Below, piece by piece: positions 1 to 8,600 of a stretch of DNA of 64,000 nucleotides. The notes below the pieces were generated by a model. It saw nothing but the letters and a program-made list of their open reading frames with translations. It had not been told where the DNA came from and did not search any database. The translations under genes were made by a program, and so were the position numbers. Each line of letters opens with the position of its first letter. The stretch's first letter is position 1. The stretch is from positions 1-64,000 of the forward strand of contig NZ_JAAIYA010000042.1 of assembly GCF_010894405.1 (NCBI RefSeq). The letters run 5' to 3'. This stretch comes from Pyxidicoccus caerfyrddinensis. GTDB taxonomy: Bacteria > Myxococcota > Myxococcia > Myxococcales > Myxococcaceae.

Positions 1-2
1 AG

Positions 3-1106
3 CCGTGGGGCGGGCCGGCGTGGGGCGACGTGTGGCTGCCGCGCATCGGCCAGGAGGTGATTGTCCGCTTCCTGGAGGGAGACCCGGACCGGCCGCTGGT
101 GGCGGGGGCCGTCTACAACGGCACCAACACGGTGCCGTACGCACTGCCGGACGAGAAGACGAAGTCGACGCGCAAGAGCGCCTCCAGCCTGGGCAGCGAC
201 GGCTTCAACGAGGTCCGCATCGAGGACGCGGAGGGGGAAGAGGAGGTCTTCGCCCACGCGCAGAAGGATGAGGACCTGCTCACCGAGGACAACAAGAAGC
301 AGCGGGTGGTCGGCTACGAAGACCTCCTGGTGAAGAAGGACCGCAAGCGCACGGTGGAAGGCAACCAGAAGCTGCACGTCGAGAAGGACGACGTGGGCGT
401 GGTGGAGGGCAACCAGACGCTGCTCGTCCAGAAGAACCGCGACACCCGGACGGTGGGCAGCCACGACGAGGCGGTGGAGGGCAACCAGGCGATGACGGTG
501 GGCAAGAACCTGACGGCCACCATCACCCAGGGGGCGATGGAGAACGTGGGGGCGGCGAAGGCCACCACCATCGGCGGCGGCTACAGCGTGAATGTCGCGC
601 TGGTCTACAACGAGGCCACCGGCGGGCTGAAGTCGATGCAGGTGGGCGCGGCCCACACGGAGCTCGTGATGGGCTCCCGGCAGGAAACGGTCGCCAAGGA
701 CAAGCAGTCGAAGATGCTCGGCACCTTCCAGCTCGAGGTGAAGGGCATGATGTCGCTCACGACCGCCAAGGATGTGAAGGAGACGGTCAACGCGAAGTCC
801 TACCTCCAGGTAGAGCTGCCCGTGGCCTTGCTGGCGAAGTCCTTCGAGCTCAAGGCCGACACGTTCTCCCTCATCGTCGGCGACAAGCTCTACCTCAGCG
901 TCGAGAAGTCCGGGGACGTGAAGCTCTACGCGAGCAAGCTCACCCTGGACGGCTCGGAGATCAAGTTCAAGGGAGGGAAGATCAAGAAGCTTGGGGCGGG
1001 CTCTGTTCCCGGGAAGAGCGTCCCCAAACAGGATGTGGAGAAGCTGGAAGACTCGGAGCCTTCCGAGAGCGCTCCGAAGAAGGCCATCTACCGGGTCGGC
1101 ATCTGA
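3..1106 (+). CDS. vgrG: VgrG spike protein, 3' part (5' end outside window)
   Basis: C-terminal 367 residues of a type VI secretion tip protein; the reading frame is open to the window edge. It starts inside the gp5-like OB fold: PWGGPAWGDVWLPRIGQEV followed by FLEGDPDRP is the typical VgrG signature. After it come many short beta repeats of the type VEGNQ-x-LxVxK (about 340-560), as expected for the trimeric beta-helix needle. The last 40 residues are charged and Ser/Pro-rich with no recognisable toxin domain, so this is a structural VgrG rather than an evolved one. The putative effector gene begins 44 bp downstream on the same strand with no adaptor gene between. No sheath, baseplate or ATPase gene of a T6SS is in the window, so this is likely an orphan vgrG island. 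Confidence 0.9.
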   Translation, partial: PWGGPAWGDVWLPRIGQEVIVRFLEGDPDRPLVAGAVYNGTNTVPYALPDEKTKSTRKSASSLGSDGFNEVRIEDAEGEEEVFAHAQKDEDLLTEDNKKQRVVGYEDLLVKKDRKRTVEGNQKLHVEKDDVGVVEGNQTLLVQKNRDTRTVGSHDEAVEGNQAMTVGKNLTATITQGAMENVGAAKATTIGGGYSVNVALVYNEATGGLKSMQVGAAHTELVMGSRQETVAKDKQSKMLGTFQLEVKGMMSLTTAKDVKETVNAKSYLQVELPVALLAKSFELKADTFSLIVGDKLYLSVEKSGDVKLYASKLTLDGSEIKFKGGKIKKLGAGSVPGKSVPKQDVEKLEDSEPSESAPKKAIYRVGI

Positions 1107-1150
1107 GGTCTCGAGCCGTTCCCTTCGGTTGTCATTGAAACCAGGCACCC

Positions 1151-3406
1151 ATGATCATCAGTCCTCCCTTCCTCCCGGCGCGCGCGGCCGACCAGTCCGA
1201 CAACGATTGGATCGACGTGGCCATGGCAGGTGGCCAACCCGGTGATGGCGCCTACCCGGTGAGCCACAACCTTGCCTGGCATGGCGGCATGCATCTCACC
1301 GCGCCCATGAATGCCACCGAGACCGCGCCACTGCCCGTTCGGGCCATCGCCAATGGCACGGTGGTCTATCTGCGGCAGCCCACGGCTCCCAGCAGCGACC
1401 CGGACCATGCCCTGAACTACGGTGGCGGCTGGACCAGTGACGGTGTGGTGGTACTCCGGCACGAGACGGAGATTGGTGAAGGCGCGACCGCGCAGGTCAC
1501 CTTCTTCTCCGTCTACATGCACCTGTCGAGCGTCCACGCGGGAGTCACTCTCAACCGGCCGCTCTACCGCAAGGCGGAGATTGGCGCCGCCGGGCAGATC
1601 TACGGCAGCACCGAGCACAAGATTCATCTCGAAATCATCTGCGACGACACCCACCTGGCGCGGCTGGTGGGGCGTGCCTCGGGAGAGCTCGACACCACGG
1701 CCAATGGCCGCACCAATGCCCTCTTCGGCGAGGTCTACGTCAAGGTGCCCTCGGGCGCGAGCATCTACGCCACGCGGCCCGCCGCCAATATTACGCAACC
1801 GACCGCGGCCGCCGCCCATACCACCACCGAGGACCTCTTCATCGGCATCCGCTATGCGGGCGGTGTGGGCATCGCCGGCAACCGCGCCGACGCCTACGTC
1901 ACCACGTACCGCGCGAACGGCACCAATGTCGGCAATACCCTCGAGGAGGATGCGGCCGAGTACCGCCTGTACACGGACTCCAGAGACATCAGTAACGCCC
2001 ACCCCGTCACCGGCCGTCCGGCCATGAGCGCGGTCTATGAGTTGCTGCGGTTTGGCCGCACCATCTACACGACCACCACCCTTACCCCCGCCACGACACC
2101 GCACTGGCGGCGGGTCAACTACCCGGGCGGCGCGGGCTGGGTGAACCTCAACGCCACCGGAACGACGAAGTTCAGCGATGCGGACTTTCCACACTGGCGC
2201 GGCTGGGCGCTGGTGGATGACTCCACGGACCAGGACGGCCGTTGTGACTCGGCGACCATCCGCGGCTGGCTGGATACGGATGGCAACGGCGAGATTCCGC
2301 CCGCCGAGGCGACCGCCCGGCTCACCGACCAGGCCATTGCCGCGAAGATGGCCAGGACCATCTGCAAGTTCCCGACGGAGTGGGATGTCGGCACCTTCGA
2401 TGCTCGCTGGGGCTGGCTGAAGACGCAGACGCCGGAGAACCCCACCGCGATGAGCGACGAGGACTTCGAGCTGCTGAGGGCACACTTCACCGCCCTGAGC
2501 TTCTGGCAGCTGGCCAACCTGCGCACGGGAAGCGATGCCAACGCGGCGGCCCTCCCCGCCACTCACTGGCGGTTCAGTCCGCGCGAGTTCGTGAAGTGGT
2601 TCAGGCATTGTGGATGGCTGAGCTCCCGGGAGCTCGCGCATTGCATTCCCAGGACGAGCCTGGGGAACGCGGGCACGAACAACGTCAACCTGACCTGGGC
2701 CCAGGCGCTGCAACGCGCCGGAAACCGTGCGGCGACCGTCAACATGCTCTTCATGAAGTACCTGGGGCCGGGCCGGCAGCGGCAGACGCATGCCCTGGCG
2801 CAGATCTACATCGAGACCGGCCTGCTCGGGGTGATGACCGAGGGTGGGCAGGGGCAGACGTATGCCTATGGGGCCTTCTACGGCCGCGGCTTGATGCAGC
2901 TCACCTGGCCGTTCAACTACGCGGGCTACGGGAGCTACCGGAAGCTTCCCGATCAGACGGGCACCGCCACGTACGTGGATTCACGTATCACCGCCACCTC
3001 CACCCATCTGTGGGAGAGCGGAGGCACCAACCAGCAATGGGGGCCCCGGTACGACCCTCACGTTGTGGGCACCCAGGTGCAACACTCCGCGGAGAGTGGC
3101 GGCTACTTCTGGGTCAGCAAGACCTTCCGGAGCACCCGCAACATCAACCGCGCCTGTGACCTGGGGCTTGGCGTCAACCACGTCGGCTTCATCTCATGGC
3201 TGGTCAACGGTGGAGGCAATGGCTACCGCCAGCGCCACCAGTACGCGCGATATGTCGCGAACATCTTGCTGGATGAGGTGCCCCGGACCGGAACCGAGGA
3301 ATGGGCCTACCCGCCGCTGGTCCCGGCCCTGACAGCAACCTTTCCGCCGGGCTCTCCGGCCAATACGCAGACGGTGACGGTGAACTATGCGCCCCAGGTT
3401 CCTTGA
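1151..3406 (+). CDS. Putative T6SS peptidoglycan hydrolase effector: degenerate M23 + EF-hand-like + GH19 lysozyme domains
   Basis: A 751-residue protein with no signal peptide, directly after vgrG. Residues about 20-175 resemble an M23/LytM peptidase, with H44, H48, H124 (in VYMHLS) and H159 (in KIHLEI); the usual HxxxD is HxxxH and the first His of HxH is Lys157, so peptidase activity is doubtful. Around 360-390 lies DTDGNGEIPPAE, a good EF-hand calcium loop. The C-terminal part (about 480-740) is GH19-like: IYIETGLL with E555 as likely general acid, and YGRGLMQLTWPFNY, close to the family GRGxxQLTxxxNY. I infer a periplasm-acting glycan hydrolase delivered by the upstream VgrG. The following exported protein is the likely immunity partner. 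Hydrolase assignment is firm, delivery is inferred. Confidence 0.75.
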   Translation: MIISPPFLPARAADQSDNDWIDVAMAGGQPGDGAYPVSHNLAWHGGMHLTAPMNATETAPLPVRAIANGTVVYLRQPTAPSSDPDHALNYGGGWTSDGVVVLRHETEIGEGATAQVTFFSVYMHLSSVHAGVTLNRPLYRKAEIGAAGQIYGSTEHKIHLEIICDDTHLARLVGRASGELDTTANGRTNALFGEVYVKVPSGASIYATRPAANITQPTAAAAHTTTEDLFIGIRYAGGVGIAGNRADAYVTTYRANGTNVGNTLEEDAAEYRLYTDSRDISNAHPVTGRPAMSAVYELLRFGRTIYTTTTLTPATTPHWRRVNYPGGAGWVNLNATGTTKFSDADFPHWRGWALVDDSTDQDGRCDSATIRGWLDTDGNGEIPPAEATARLTDQAIAAKMARTICKFPTEWDVGTFDARWGWLKTQTPENPTAMSDEDFELLRAHFTALSFWQLANLRTGSDANAAALPATHWRFSPREFVKWFRHCGWLSSRELAHCIPRTSLGNAGTNNVNLTWAQALQRAGNRAATVNMLFMKYLGPGRQRQTHALAQIYIETGLLGVMTEGGQGQTYAYGAFYGRGLMQLTWPFNYAGYGSYRKLPDQTGTATYVDSRITATSTHLWESGGTNQQWGPRYDPHVVGTQVQHSAESGGYFWVSKTFRSTRNINRACDLGLGVNHVGFISWLVNGGGNGYRQRHQYARYVANILLDEVPRTGTEEWAYPPLVPALTATFPPGSPANTQTVTVNYAPQVP

Positions 3407-3917
3407 GACTTCGTTCGCGGCGCTGTGCCTGGGGCTCCTCCTCGCCACGGCGGCCCGGGGGGATACCGGGAGCCCCTGGGAGGCCCACCCGCAGATGGGG
3501 CGGTGCTTCGCGGATGCCCCGGCGTTCATCCGGGCGGCCTTCGGTGAGGCGGGGCTGGAGGATGAGAACATCCGCTCCCGTCCGGCGAAGCCGTTGAAGG
3601 ACGGCAGTGTCTGGGTCATCGACTACACGCCAGGCACGAACTATCAGTGGCACCTCCTGCAGCCCGGCGAGGGAGGACAGGTGTGCCTGACGCTGTTCGT
3701 CCCCGCGGCGGCGCAGGTGGAGCTCAGCCAGAAGGGACGGGAGTGGACCGCGAAGGCGAAGACCCAGGCCTCGCCCGGGCTCCCCGCGAAGCAGGTCGAG
3801 TTCAAGCGCCCGGCGGGGCAGGGGCGGTTCAGTGCCGTGGCCTGCCAGGAGATTGACTACACGAAGAGCCAGGCGGGCTCGCGACGCAAGGTCGACTGCG
3901 CCACCGTGTTCGACTGA
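3387..3917 (+). CDS. Small exported protein, candidate immunity protein for the upstream hydrolase
   Basis: A 176-residue protein whose ATG lies 20 bp inside the hydrolase gene, so the two are probably translated together. The N-terminus (about residues 1-25: two Arg, then a hydrophobic stretch ending ATAARG) is a typical Sec signal peptide, which puts the mature protein in the periplasm, where a cell-wall-degrading effector would act on kin cells. The mature part is soluble and beta-rich with several cysteines (GRCFAD, GGQVCLT, VACQE, VDCAT). I recognise no family. The role as immunity protein rests only on position, overlap and predicted location; an unrelated periplasmic protein is possible. 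Confidence 0.6.
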   Translation: MRPRFLETSFAALCLGLLLATAARGDTGSPWEAHPQMGRCFADAPAFIRAAFGEAGLEDENIRSRPAKPLKDGSVWVIDYTPGTNYQWHLLQPGEGGQVCLTLFVPAAAQVELSQKGREWTAKAKTQASPGLPAKQVEFKRPAGQGRFSAVACQEIDYTKSQAGSRRKVDCATVFD

Positions 3918-3945
3918 TCCTTCCCCGCCGCGTGCGTGGGGGCTT

Positions 3946-5061
3946 TCAGCGCCCCTTGAGCCGCGCCGCGCACCAGCGCGCCGCGGCCTCGCAGAGCGCC
4001 TTCGAGGCGGAGTCCTCCGGGCGGGCCTGGGCCGACAGGTCCACCACCTCGTGGAAGAGGTCCAACTCCAGCCCGTCCTTGCGGTCCACGCAGCCGGCGA
4101 AGAGCACCACCGGGGTGCCGTGCTCGCGGGCCAGCCGCGCCAGTCCGCCCGGGCCCTTGCCCAGCGACGTCTGCCGGTCGAAGCGGCCCTCGCCGGTGAG
4201 CACCACGTCCGCCATCAGCACGCGCCGCTCCAGGCCCAGCGCGCGCGACACCAGCTCGTAGCCGGGCACCAGCCGCGCGCCCGCCAGCGCCACCAGCCCG
4301 AAGCCAAAGCCTCCCGCCGCGCCCGTGCCGGGCCAGCCCGCGGACGTGTCGCCCACCACCGAGGTGAGGTGCGCCAGCGCAGCCTCCAGCTCCTCCACCG
4401 CCGCCGCGTCCGCGCCCTTCTGCGGCCCGAAGAGGTGCGCGGCCCCGTCCGGCCCCAGGAGGGGAGACGTCACGTCCGTGGCGCCCAGCACCTCCACCGT
4501 CCCCAGCCGCGGGTGCCGTCCGCTCGCGTCCACCTTCACGAGCCGCGAGAGCGCCGCGCCACCGGGCGGCAGCGGCTGTCCCTGGGCATCCAGGAAGCGG
4601 TAGCCCAGCGCGGTCAGCGCGCCAGTGCCTCCGTCGGTGGTGGCGCTGCCACCCAGCCCGACGATGAGGCGCTCGCAGCCGGAGTCCAGCGCCGCGCGCA
4701 GCAGCTCCCCGGTGCCGTACGTGGAGGCGTTGCGCGCGTCCAGCGCCTCGGGGGCCAGCCGCGACAGGCCGGAGGCCGCCGCCATCTCCACCACCGCGGT
4801 GCGCCCGTCATCCAGCAGCGCCCAGTGCGCCTCCACGGGTGCGCCCAGCGGCCCCCGCACCACCTGCGTGCGGCGCTCGCCGCGCGTGCCCGCCAGCAGC
4901 GCGTCCACCGTGCCCGGGCCGCCGTCGGCCAGCGGCGCGACGTCCAGCACCACCTCCGGCGAGGACTCGCGAATGCCCTTCGCCATCGCCTCCGCGGCCT
5001 GGGCGGAGGTGAGCGTGCCCTTGAACTCCTGCGGTGCGACGAGCCAGCGGGGAGAAATCAC
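3946..5061 (-). CDS. Glycerate kinase (type 2, GckA/GarK-like fold)
   Basis: A 371-residue enzyme that phosphorylates D-glycerate with ATP, in the glycerate/glyoxylate route. Family signatures: APQEFKGTLTSAQAAEAM at the N-terminus (nucleotide and substrate binding), PLADGGPGTVDAL, IVGLGGSATTDGGTG, and VLTGEGRFDRQTSLGKGP near the C-terminus. The frame stays open well upstream, but the GTG at 5061 is preferred because it forms a GTGA overlap with the stop of the upstream lipoprotein gene and places the conserved start of the family at residue 7. The family motif normally reads APDxFKG; here it is APQEFKG, an Asp to Gln change worth noting. Confidence 0.88.
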   Translation of the reverse strand: MISPRWLVAPQEFKGTLTSAQAAEAMAKGIRESSPEVVLDVAPLADGGPGTVDALLAGTRGERRTQVVRGPLGAPVEAHWALLDDGRTAVVEMAAASGLSRLAPEALDARNASTYGTGELLRAALDSGCERLIVGLGGSATTDGGTGALTALGYRFLDAQGQPLPPGGAALSRLVKVDASGRHPRLGTVEVLGATDVTSPLLGPDGAAHLFGPQKGADAAAVEELEAALAHLTSVVGDTSAGWPGTGAAGGFGFGLVALAGARLVPGYELVSRALGLERRVLMADVVLTGEGRFDRQTSLGKGPGGLARLAREHGTPVVLFAGCVDRKDGLELDLFHEVVDLSAQARPEDSASKALCEAAARWCAARLKGR

Positions 5062-5429
5062 GGGGAGGGCACCGGGTCCTTCCTGGGAGCATCCGAGGGC
5101 GTGGCGGGAGGCGGAGCGGGGCGCACGTCCAGGCCGCCTTCGGGCAGGGCCAGCGACTCGCACCGCTCCTCGAGTCCGAGCTCCACGCAGCGCTCGTCCG
5201 AGCGGCACCGTCCGCGACAGGGCAGGGGCAGGCAGTAGCCCGTTGCCTCGTCACACGTGGTGCCCACGGGGCAGGTGGCGTAGCAGCCCCCCGCGGCGCG
5301 CTGCGCGGCGGCGCTGCCCATGGCGATGCTGGTGTTGATGAGCGCGTTGACGACGGCCCCGTTCGCGCCCCGGCAGCCGGCAAGAACGACCAGCACGATG
5401 AGCCACCGACGCTTCCCTGCCGTCCTCAT
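5058..5429 (-). CDS. Small cysteine-rich lipoprotein, unknown function
   Basis: About 123 residues. The N-terminus has basic residues, a hydrophobic core and the lipobox LAGC, so it should be a lipoprotein. The mature part has a run of Cys residues (GGCYATCPVGTTCDEATG, LPCRGRCRSDERC), a pattern seen in disulfide-stabilised myxobacterial surface proteins, and a Pro-rich end. I chose the second ATG (5429), with GGGAG ten bases upstream; an ATG at 5450 is also possible. The stop overlaps the glycerate kinase start, so the two are co-transcribed although no functional link is evident. Confidence 0.7.
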   Translation of the reverse strand: MRTAGKRRWLIVLVVLAGCRGANGAVVNALINTSIAMGSAAAQRAAGGCYATCPVGTTCDEATGYCLPLPCRGRCRSDERCVELGLEERCESLALPEGGLDVRPAPPPATPSDAPRKDPVPSP

Positions 5430-5559
5430 CCTGCGTCGCTCTCCCGCCATGACCTGGATACCGGTGTATCACTCCGCCGGCCTTCCGGATCCGCGGTTCG
5501 GCACGCACGTGACACAGGTATTCTGGAGTTGCGGCATTGCCCTGAATCCAGACATGGAG

Positions 5560-6054
5560 TCATGGCTCCTCCGTGTCCGCGGTGACCCGTGCCTCCGCGT
5601 GCCAGTCCAGCAGGGGACGGGGCGCTTTGAGGGACGGCGCCACGCGCTGGGAGATGCGCTCCAGCCGCTCCAGCAGTGCGCCCACCGTCTCGGCCGGCTG
5701 TCTCGCCGGGCCGCGGATGCGCTCGCAGAAGAAGGTGCGGCAGCCGAAGGGCCGGTCCGCGTACACGGTGCAGCGCAGGCCCGCGGCGTCCAGGTAGGGA
5801 CAGCCTCCGTCCTCGCGTGGGGGCGGCAGCGGGCGGCCCTTCGCCAGCAGGTCCCACTCCGGCTGCCACAGCCAGGGCTGGCGGCCGGTGCGAGACAGCT
5901 GGCAGCACTCCCCACTGGCCGGGCAGGAGAAGGGAGCGTACGCCGCGTCTGCCTGGCGGTAGACGGTGCGCACCTCCTTGAGTGCGCGCTCCCGCTCCCG
6001 GGTGCCCCCCGCTGGCGAGTCGTCGTCCTGCTCGTCCCAGTCCCGCGTCCGCAT
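5560..6054 (-). CDS. YkgJ family cysteine cluster protein
   Basis: A 164-residue protein of the YkgJ/UPF0153 type, thought to bind zinc or an iron-sulfur centre through a cysteine cluster. Visible ligands are FSCPASGECCQL and, further on, GGCPYL, LRCTVYADRP, FGCRTFFCERI, in the family order. The ATG at 6054 gives a protein that begins with a short charged segment; longer versions upstream would enter the space before the methyltransferase gene. It lies 59 bp after that gene on the same strand and may be co-transcribed with it. Biochemical role unknown. Confidence 0.75.
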   Translation of the reverse strand: MRTRDWDEQDDDSPAGGTRERERALKEVRTVYRQADAAYAPFSCPASGECCQLSRTGRQPWLWQPEWDLLAKGRPLPPPREDGGCPYLDAAGLRCTVYADRPFGCRTFFCERIRGPARQPAETVGALLERLERISQRVAPSLKAPRPLLDWHAEARVTADTEEP

Positions 6055-6113
6055 GGCACCGCTGTTCTCGCACGTCACCCGGACCGGGGTCGACGTGCCG
6101 GGGTTGGAGTTCC

Positions 6114-7433
6114 TCAGAGCACGCGCAGCACGAAGCACTTGAGGTAGCGCGTCTCGCGCAGGTTCAGCAGCACGGGGTGGTCCCTCCCCGCGCCGCGCCG
6201 CTCGATAATCTGTACGCGCCGCTTCGCATCCGCTGCGGCCGAGGCCAGCATGTCCTCGAAGGCCTGCTCGTCCACGTGGTACGTGCAGCTCGCGCTGATG
6301 AGGATGCCGCCGGGCTGCAGCAGCTGCATGGCGCGGAGGTTGATTTCCTTGTACCCGCGCAGCGCGGCGGCGATGGCGTCCTTGTTCTTCGCGAAGGACG
6401 GCGGGTCCAGGACGATGGTGTCGAAGTGCTTGCCGTCGTCCACCGCGTCGCGGAGGAAGTCGAAGGCGTTGGCCACCACCACGTCCAGGTTGGACAGCTT
6501 GTTGGCGGCGGCATTCTCGCGGAGCTGCGCGGCCGCGGAGTCGGAGATTTCAATCGCCGTCACCGTCTTCGCCCGCGTGGCGAGCTGCAGCGCGAAGCCG
6601 CCCACGTACGCGAAGCAGTCCAGCGCCTCGCCGTGGGCGTAGTGCGCCGCCATGACGTGGTTCTCCCGCTGGTCCAGGAAGGCGCCCGTCTTCTGGCCCT
6701 CGAGCAGGTCCGCGCGCATGCGCACCAGGCCCTCGTCGAAGGACACGGGGCCGGGCAGCTCGCCGCGCAGCAGGCCCTTCTCCGGGGTGAGCCCCTCCAG
6801 GTTGCGCACGCCCACGTCCGAGCGGTTGATGATGCCGCGCGGGTGGAACTGCGCCTCCAGCAGGTCCACGAAGAGCGCCTTGCGCTGCTCCGTCGCCGGC
6901 ACGAGGAACTGGACGCTGAGGTAGTCGCCGTAGCGGTCCACCACGAGGCCCGGAATCCCGTCCGCCTCGCCGTGGACGAGGCGGTAGGTCTTCTCGCCCG
7001 GCAGCGCGCGGCGGCGCAGTTCGTCCGCGGCCAGGAGGCGCTGGCGGAAGAAGTCCTCGTCCACCGCGACGTCCTCGAAGGTGAGCCAGCGCAGCGAAAT
7101 CTTGGACTGCTTCGAATAGAAGGCCTTGCCGAGGAACCAGCCGCGGCTGTCCGTTACGCGCACCACCTCGCCGCCGGCGAGGCCCGGGTCGCCGTTGAGG
7201 TCCGCGCGGTAGATCCACGGGTGGCCGGCCTGCCAGCGCTCGACGCCGCGGCGCACCAGGGAGACCTGGGGCAGGCCGTCGGGGGCGATGTCCGGCGTGG
7301 TGCGGTCCGGGGCGGGCTTCTCCGGGCGGCCGTGGGGCCGGTTGCGGCCCTGCTGCGGGGAGTTGCGGCCCTGCTGCGGAGAGGAGGGCCTCCCACCGCG
7401 GTGGGGATTCGGGGGCTTGGGGGAGGTGGGCAT
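6114..7433 (-). CDS. Class I SAM-dependent rRNA (cytosine-C5)-methyltransferase, RlmI-like
   Basis: 439 residues. After a disordered N-terminal tail of about 60 residues containing a repeated PQQGRN, a PUA-type domain (about 60-130: GHPWIYRADLN, GWFLGKAFYS) leads into a RlmI/RlmK-like Rossmann methyltransferase: GQKTGAFLDQREN, LDCFAYVGGFALQLA (SAM loop), TAIEISDSA, VLDPPSFAKNK (DPPS motif IV) and SASCTYHVD with the catalytic Cys. This family makes m5C in 23S rRNA. The ATG at 7433 is used; one 24 bases upstream is possible. A divergent gene begins 29 bp away, so the shared promoter region is very short. Confidence 0.85.
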   Translation of the reverse strand: MPTSPKPPNPHRGGRPSSPQQGRNSPQQGRNRPHGRPEKPAPDRTTPDIAPDGLPQVSLVRRGVERWQAGHPWIYRADLNGDPGLAGGEVVRVTDSRGWFLGKAFYSKQSKISLRWLTFEDVAVDEDFFRQRLLAADELRRRALPGEKTYRLVHGEADGIPGLVVDRYGDYLSVQFLVPATEQRKALFVDLLEAQFHPRGIINRSDVGVRNLEGLTPEKGLLRGELPGPVSFDEGLVRMRADLLEGQKTGAFLDQRENHVMAAHYAHGEALDCFAYVGGFALQLATRAKTVTAIEISDSAAAQLRENAAANKLSNLDVVVANAFDFLRDAVDDGKHFDTIVLDPPSFAKNKDAIAAALRGYKEINLRAMQLLQPGGILISASCTYHVDEQAFEDMLASAAADAKRRVQIIERRGAGRDHPVLLNLRETRYLKCFVLRVL

Positions 7434-7462
7434 GGCGTTCGCGGCGTATACTCGCAACCCGC

Positions 7463-7993
7463 GTGAGATACGAGTTGCTCCTCCAGACGATGACGCCGGG
7501 CGTACCCTACGAGCCGGCGAAGGTGGATGCCCTCCTGGCCGAGCGGCGGGTAGTCGCCCGCCCGGACGGGCTGCGCGTGTGGCAGCTGCGCGGCGGCGAC
7601 GTGGAGGTGGGCGAGCTGCGCGAGGGCGGCCAGGTGGTGGCCACCGAGCTGCGCGTGCCGCTGTCGGACCGGCCGGACCTGGTGCGGGAGGTGGTGACGG
7701 AGGCCGCGTCCCTGGCCGCCGAGGCCGGGGCCCGGCTGGTGGACCCGCAGCTCGGCCGCTCGCTGTCCGCCAACGACGACGGCGTGGTGGTGGAGCAGTA
7801 CATGCGCACCGCCTGGTACGCGGGCCACGTGGCCGGCGTCTCCGCGGCGATGAGCGCGGGAAGCCTCTCGGAGGCCGCGCGCGAGTCGCGGAGCTTCATG
7901 CCGTCGGGGCGCTTCTTCCTCATCGCCATCGGCGTGTTGTTCGCCCTGTACCTCGTGGTGGACTCGCTCATGTCGAACCTCGGCGGGCGGTAG
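7463..7993 (+). CDS. Hypothetical protein with one C-terminal membrane segment
   Basis: 176 residues starting at a GTG. The first 140 residues are soluble, with a mixed alpha/beta pattern and many acidic residues. The end (FFLIAIGVLFALYLVVDSL) is a single transmembrane helix followed by a few residues, so it is probably a tail-anchored membrane protein with a cytoplasmic domain. I recognise no family. It is transcribed away from the rRNA methyltransferase and is followed 55 bp later by fxsA on the same strand. Confidence 0.65.
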   Translation: MRYELLLQTMTPGVPYEPAKVDALLAERRVVARPDGLRVWQLRGGDVEVGELREGGQVVATELRVPLSDRPDLVREVVTEAASLAAEAGARLVDPQLGRSLSANDDGVVVEQYMRTAWYAGHVAGVSAAMSAGSLSEAARESRSFMPSGRFFLIAIGVLFALYLVVDSLMSNLGGR

Positions 7994-8048
7994 GCGCCGC
8001 AGGGCCGGTTGTCCGGCGCGAGGGCGCCCGGCGCGTTAGGTTGGGGGC

Positions 8049-8582
8049 GTGTTCAAGTACCTCCTGCTGGCCTTCACCGTGGTGCCCTTCATCGAGCTGT
8101 ACCTGCTGCTGGCCATTGGCCGGGAGGTGGGCTTCCTGCCCACGCTCGCCATGGTGCTGGTGACGGGCCTGGTGGGTGCGTGGCTGGCCCGGCGGGAGGG
8201 CGGCCGCGTGCTGCGGAGCTGGCGCGAGTCCATGGCCCGGGGACAGGTGCCCGAGGAGGGCATCGTCAGCGGGGCGCTGGTGCTGGTGGGCGGCGCGCTG
8301 CTCGTGGCGCCGGGCGTGTTCACCGACGTGGTGGGGTTGCTGCTGCTGTTGCCGCCCACGCGCCGCTTCGTGGCCGCGCGGCTGCGCAAGTCCCTGGAGC
8401 GCAAGGTTCGCGACGGCTCCGTGCGCGTCACCACCGTGGGGATGGGTGGCTTCGGCGGGTTCGGTGGGGCTCAGGGGCCGTTCGCCGGAGGCACCTTCGA
8501 CGAGGTGCCTCCCCGCTCACGACAGGGTGGCACCGGGGCCGAGGTGGACGCGGAGTTCACCGACGACAAGCCGCGGCACTGA
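8049..8582 (+). CDS. fxsA: FxsA family membrane protein
   Basis: 177 residues, GTG start. The family pattern is clear: PFIELYLLLAIGREVG, then AWLARREGGRVL, and VAPGVFTDVVGLLLLLPPTR. Two to four membrane segments are visible within the first 125 residues, followed by a Gly-rich cytoplasmic tail. FxsA of E. coli is an inner-membrane protein whose overexpression relieves phage T7 exclusion by the F plasmid; its normal role is not known. Here it is followed, tail to tail, by the acyltransferase-like gene 18 bp away. Confidence 0.85.
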   Translation: MFKYLLLAFTVVPFIELYLLLAIGREVGFLPTLAMVLVTGLVGAWLARREGGRVLRSWRESMARGQVPEEGIVSGALVLVGGALLVAPGVFTDVVGLLLLLPPTRRFVAARLRKSLERKVRDGSVRVTTVGMGGFGGFGGAQGPFAGGTFDEVPPRSRQGGTGAEVDAEFTDDKPRH

Positions 8583-8600
8583 CGAGGGGACGCGCGAAGC

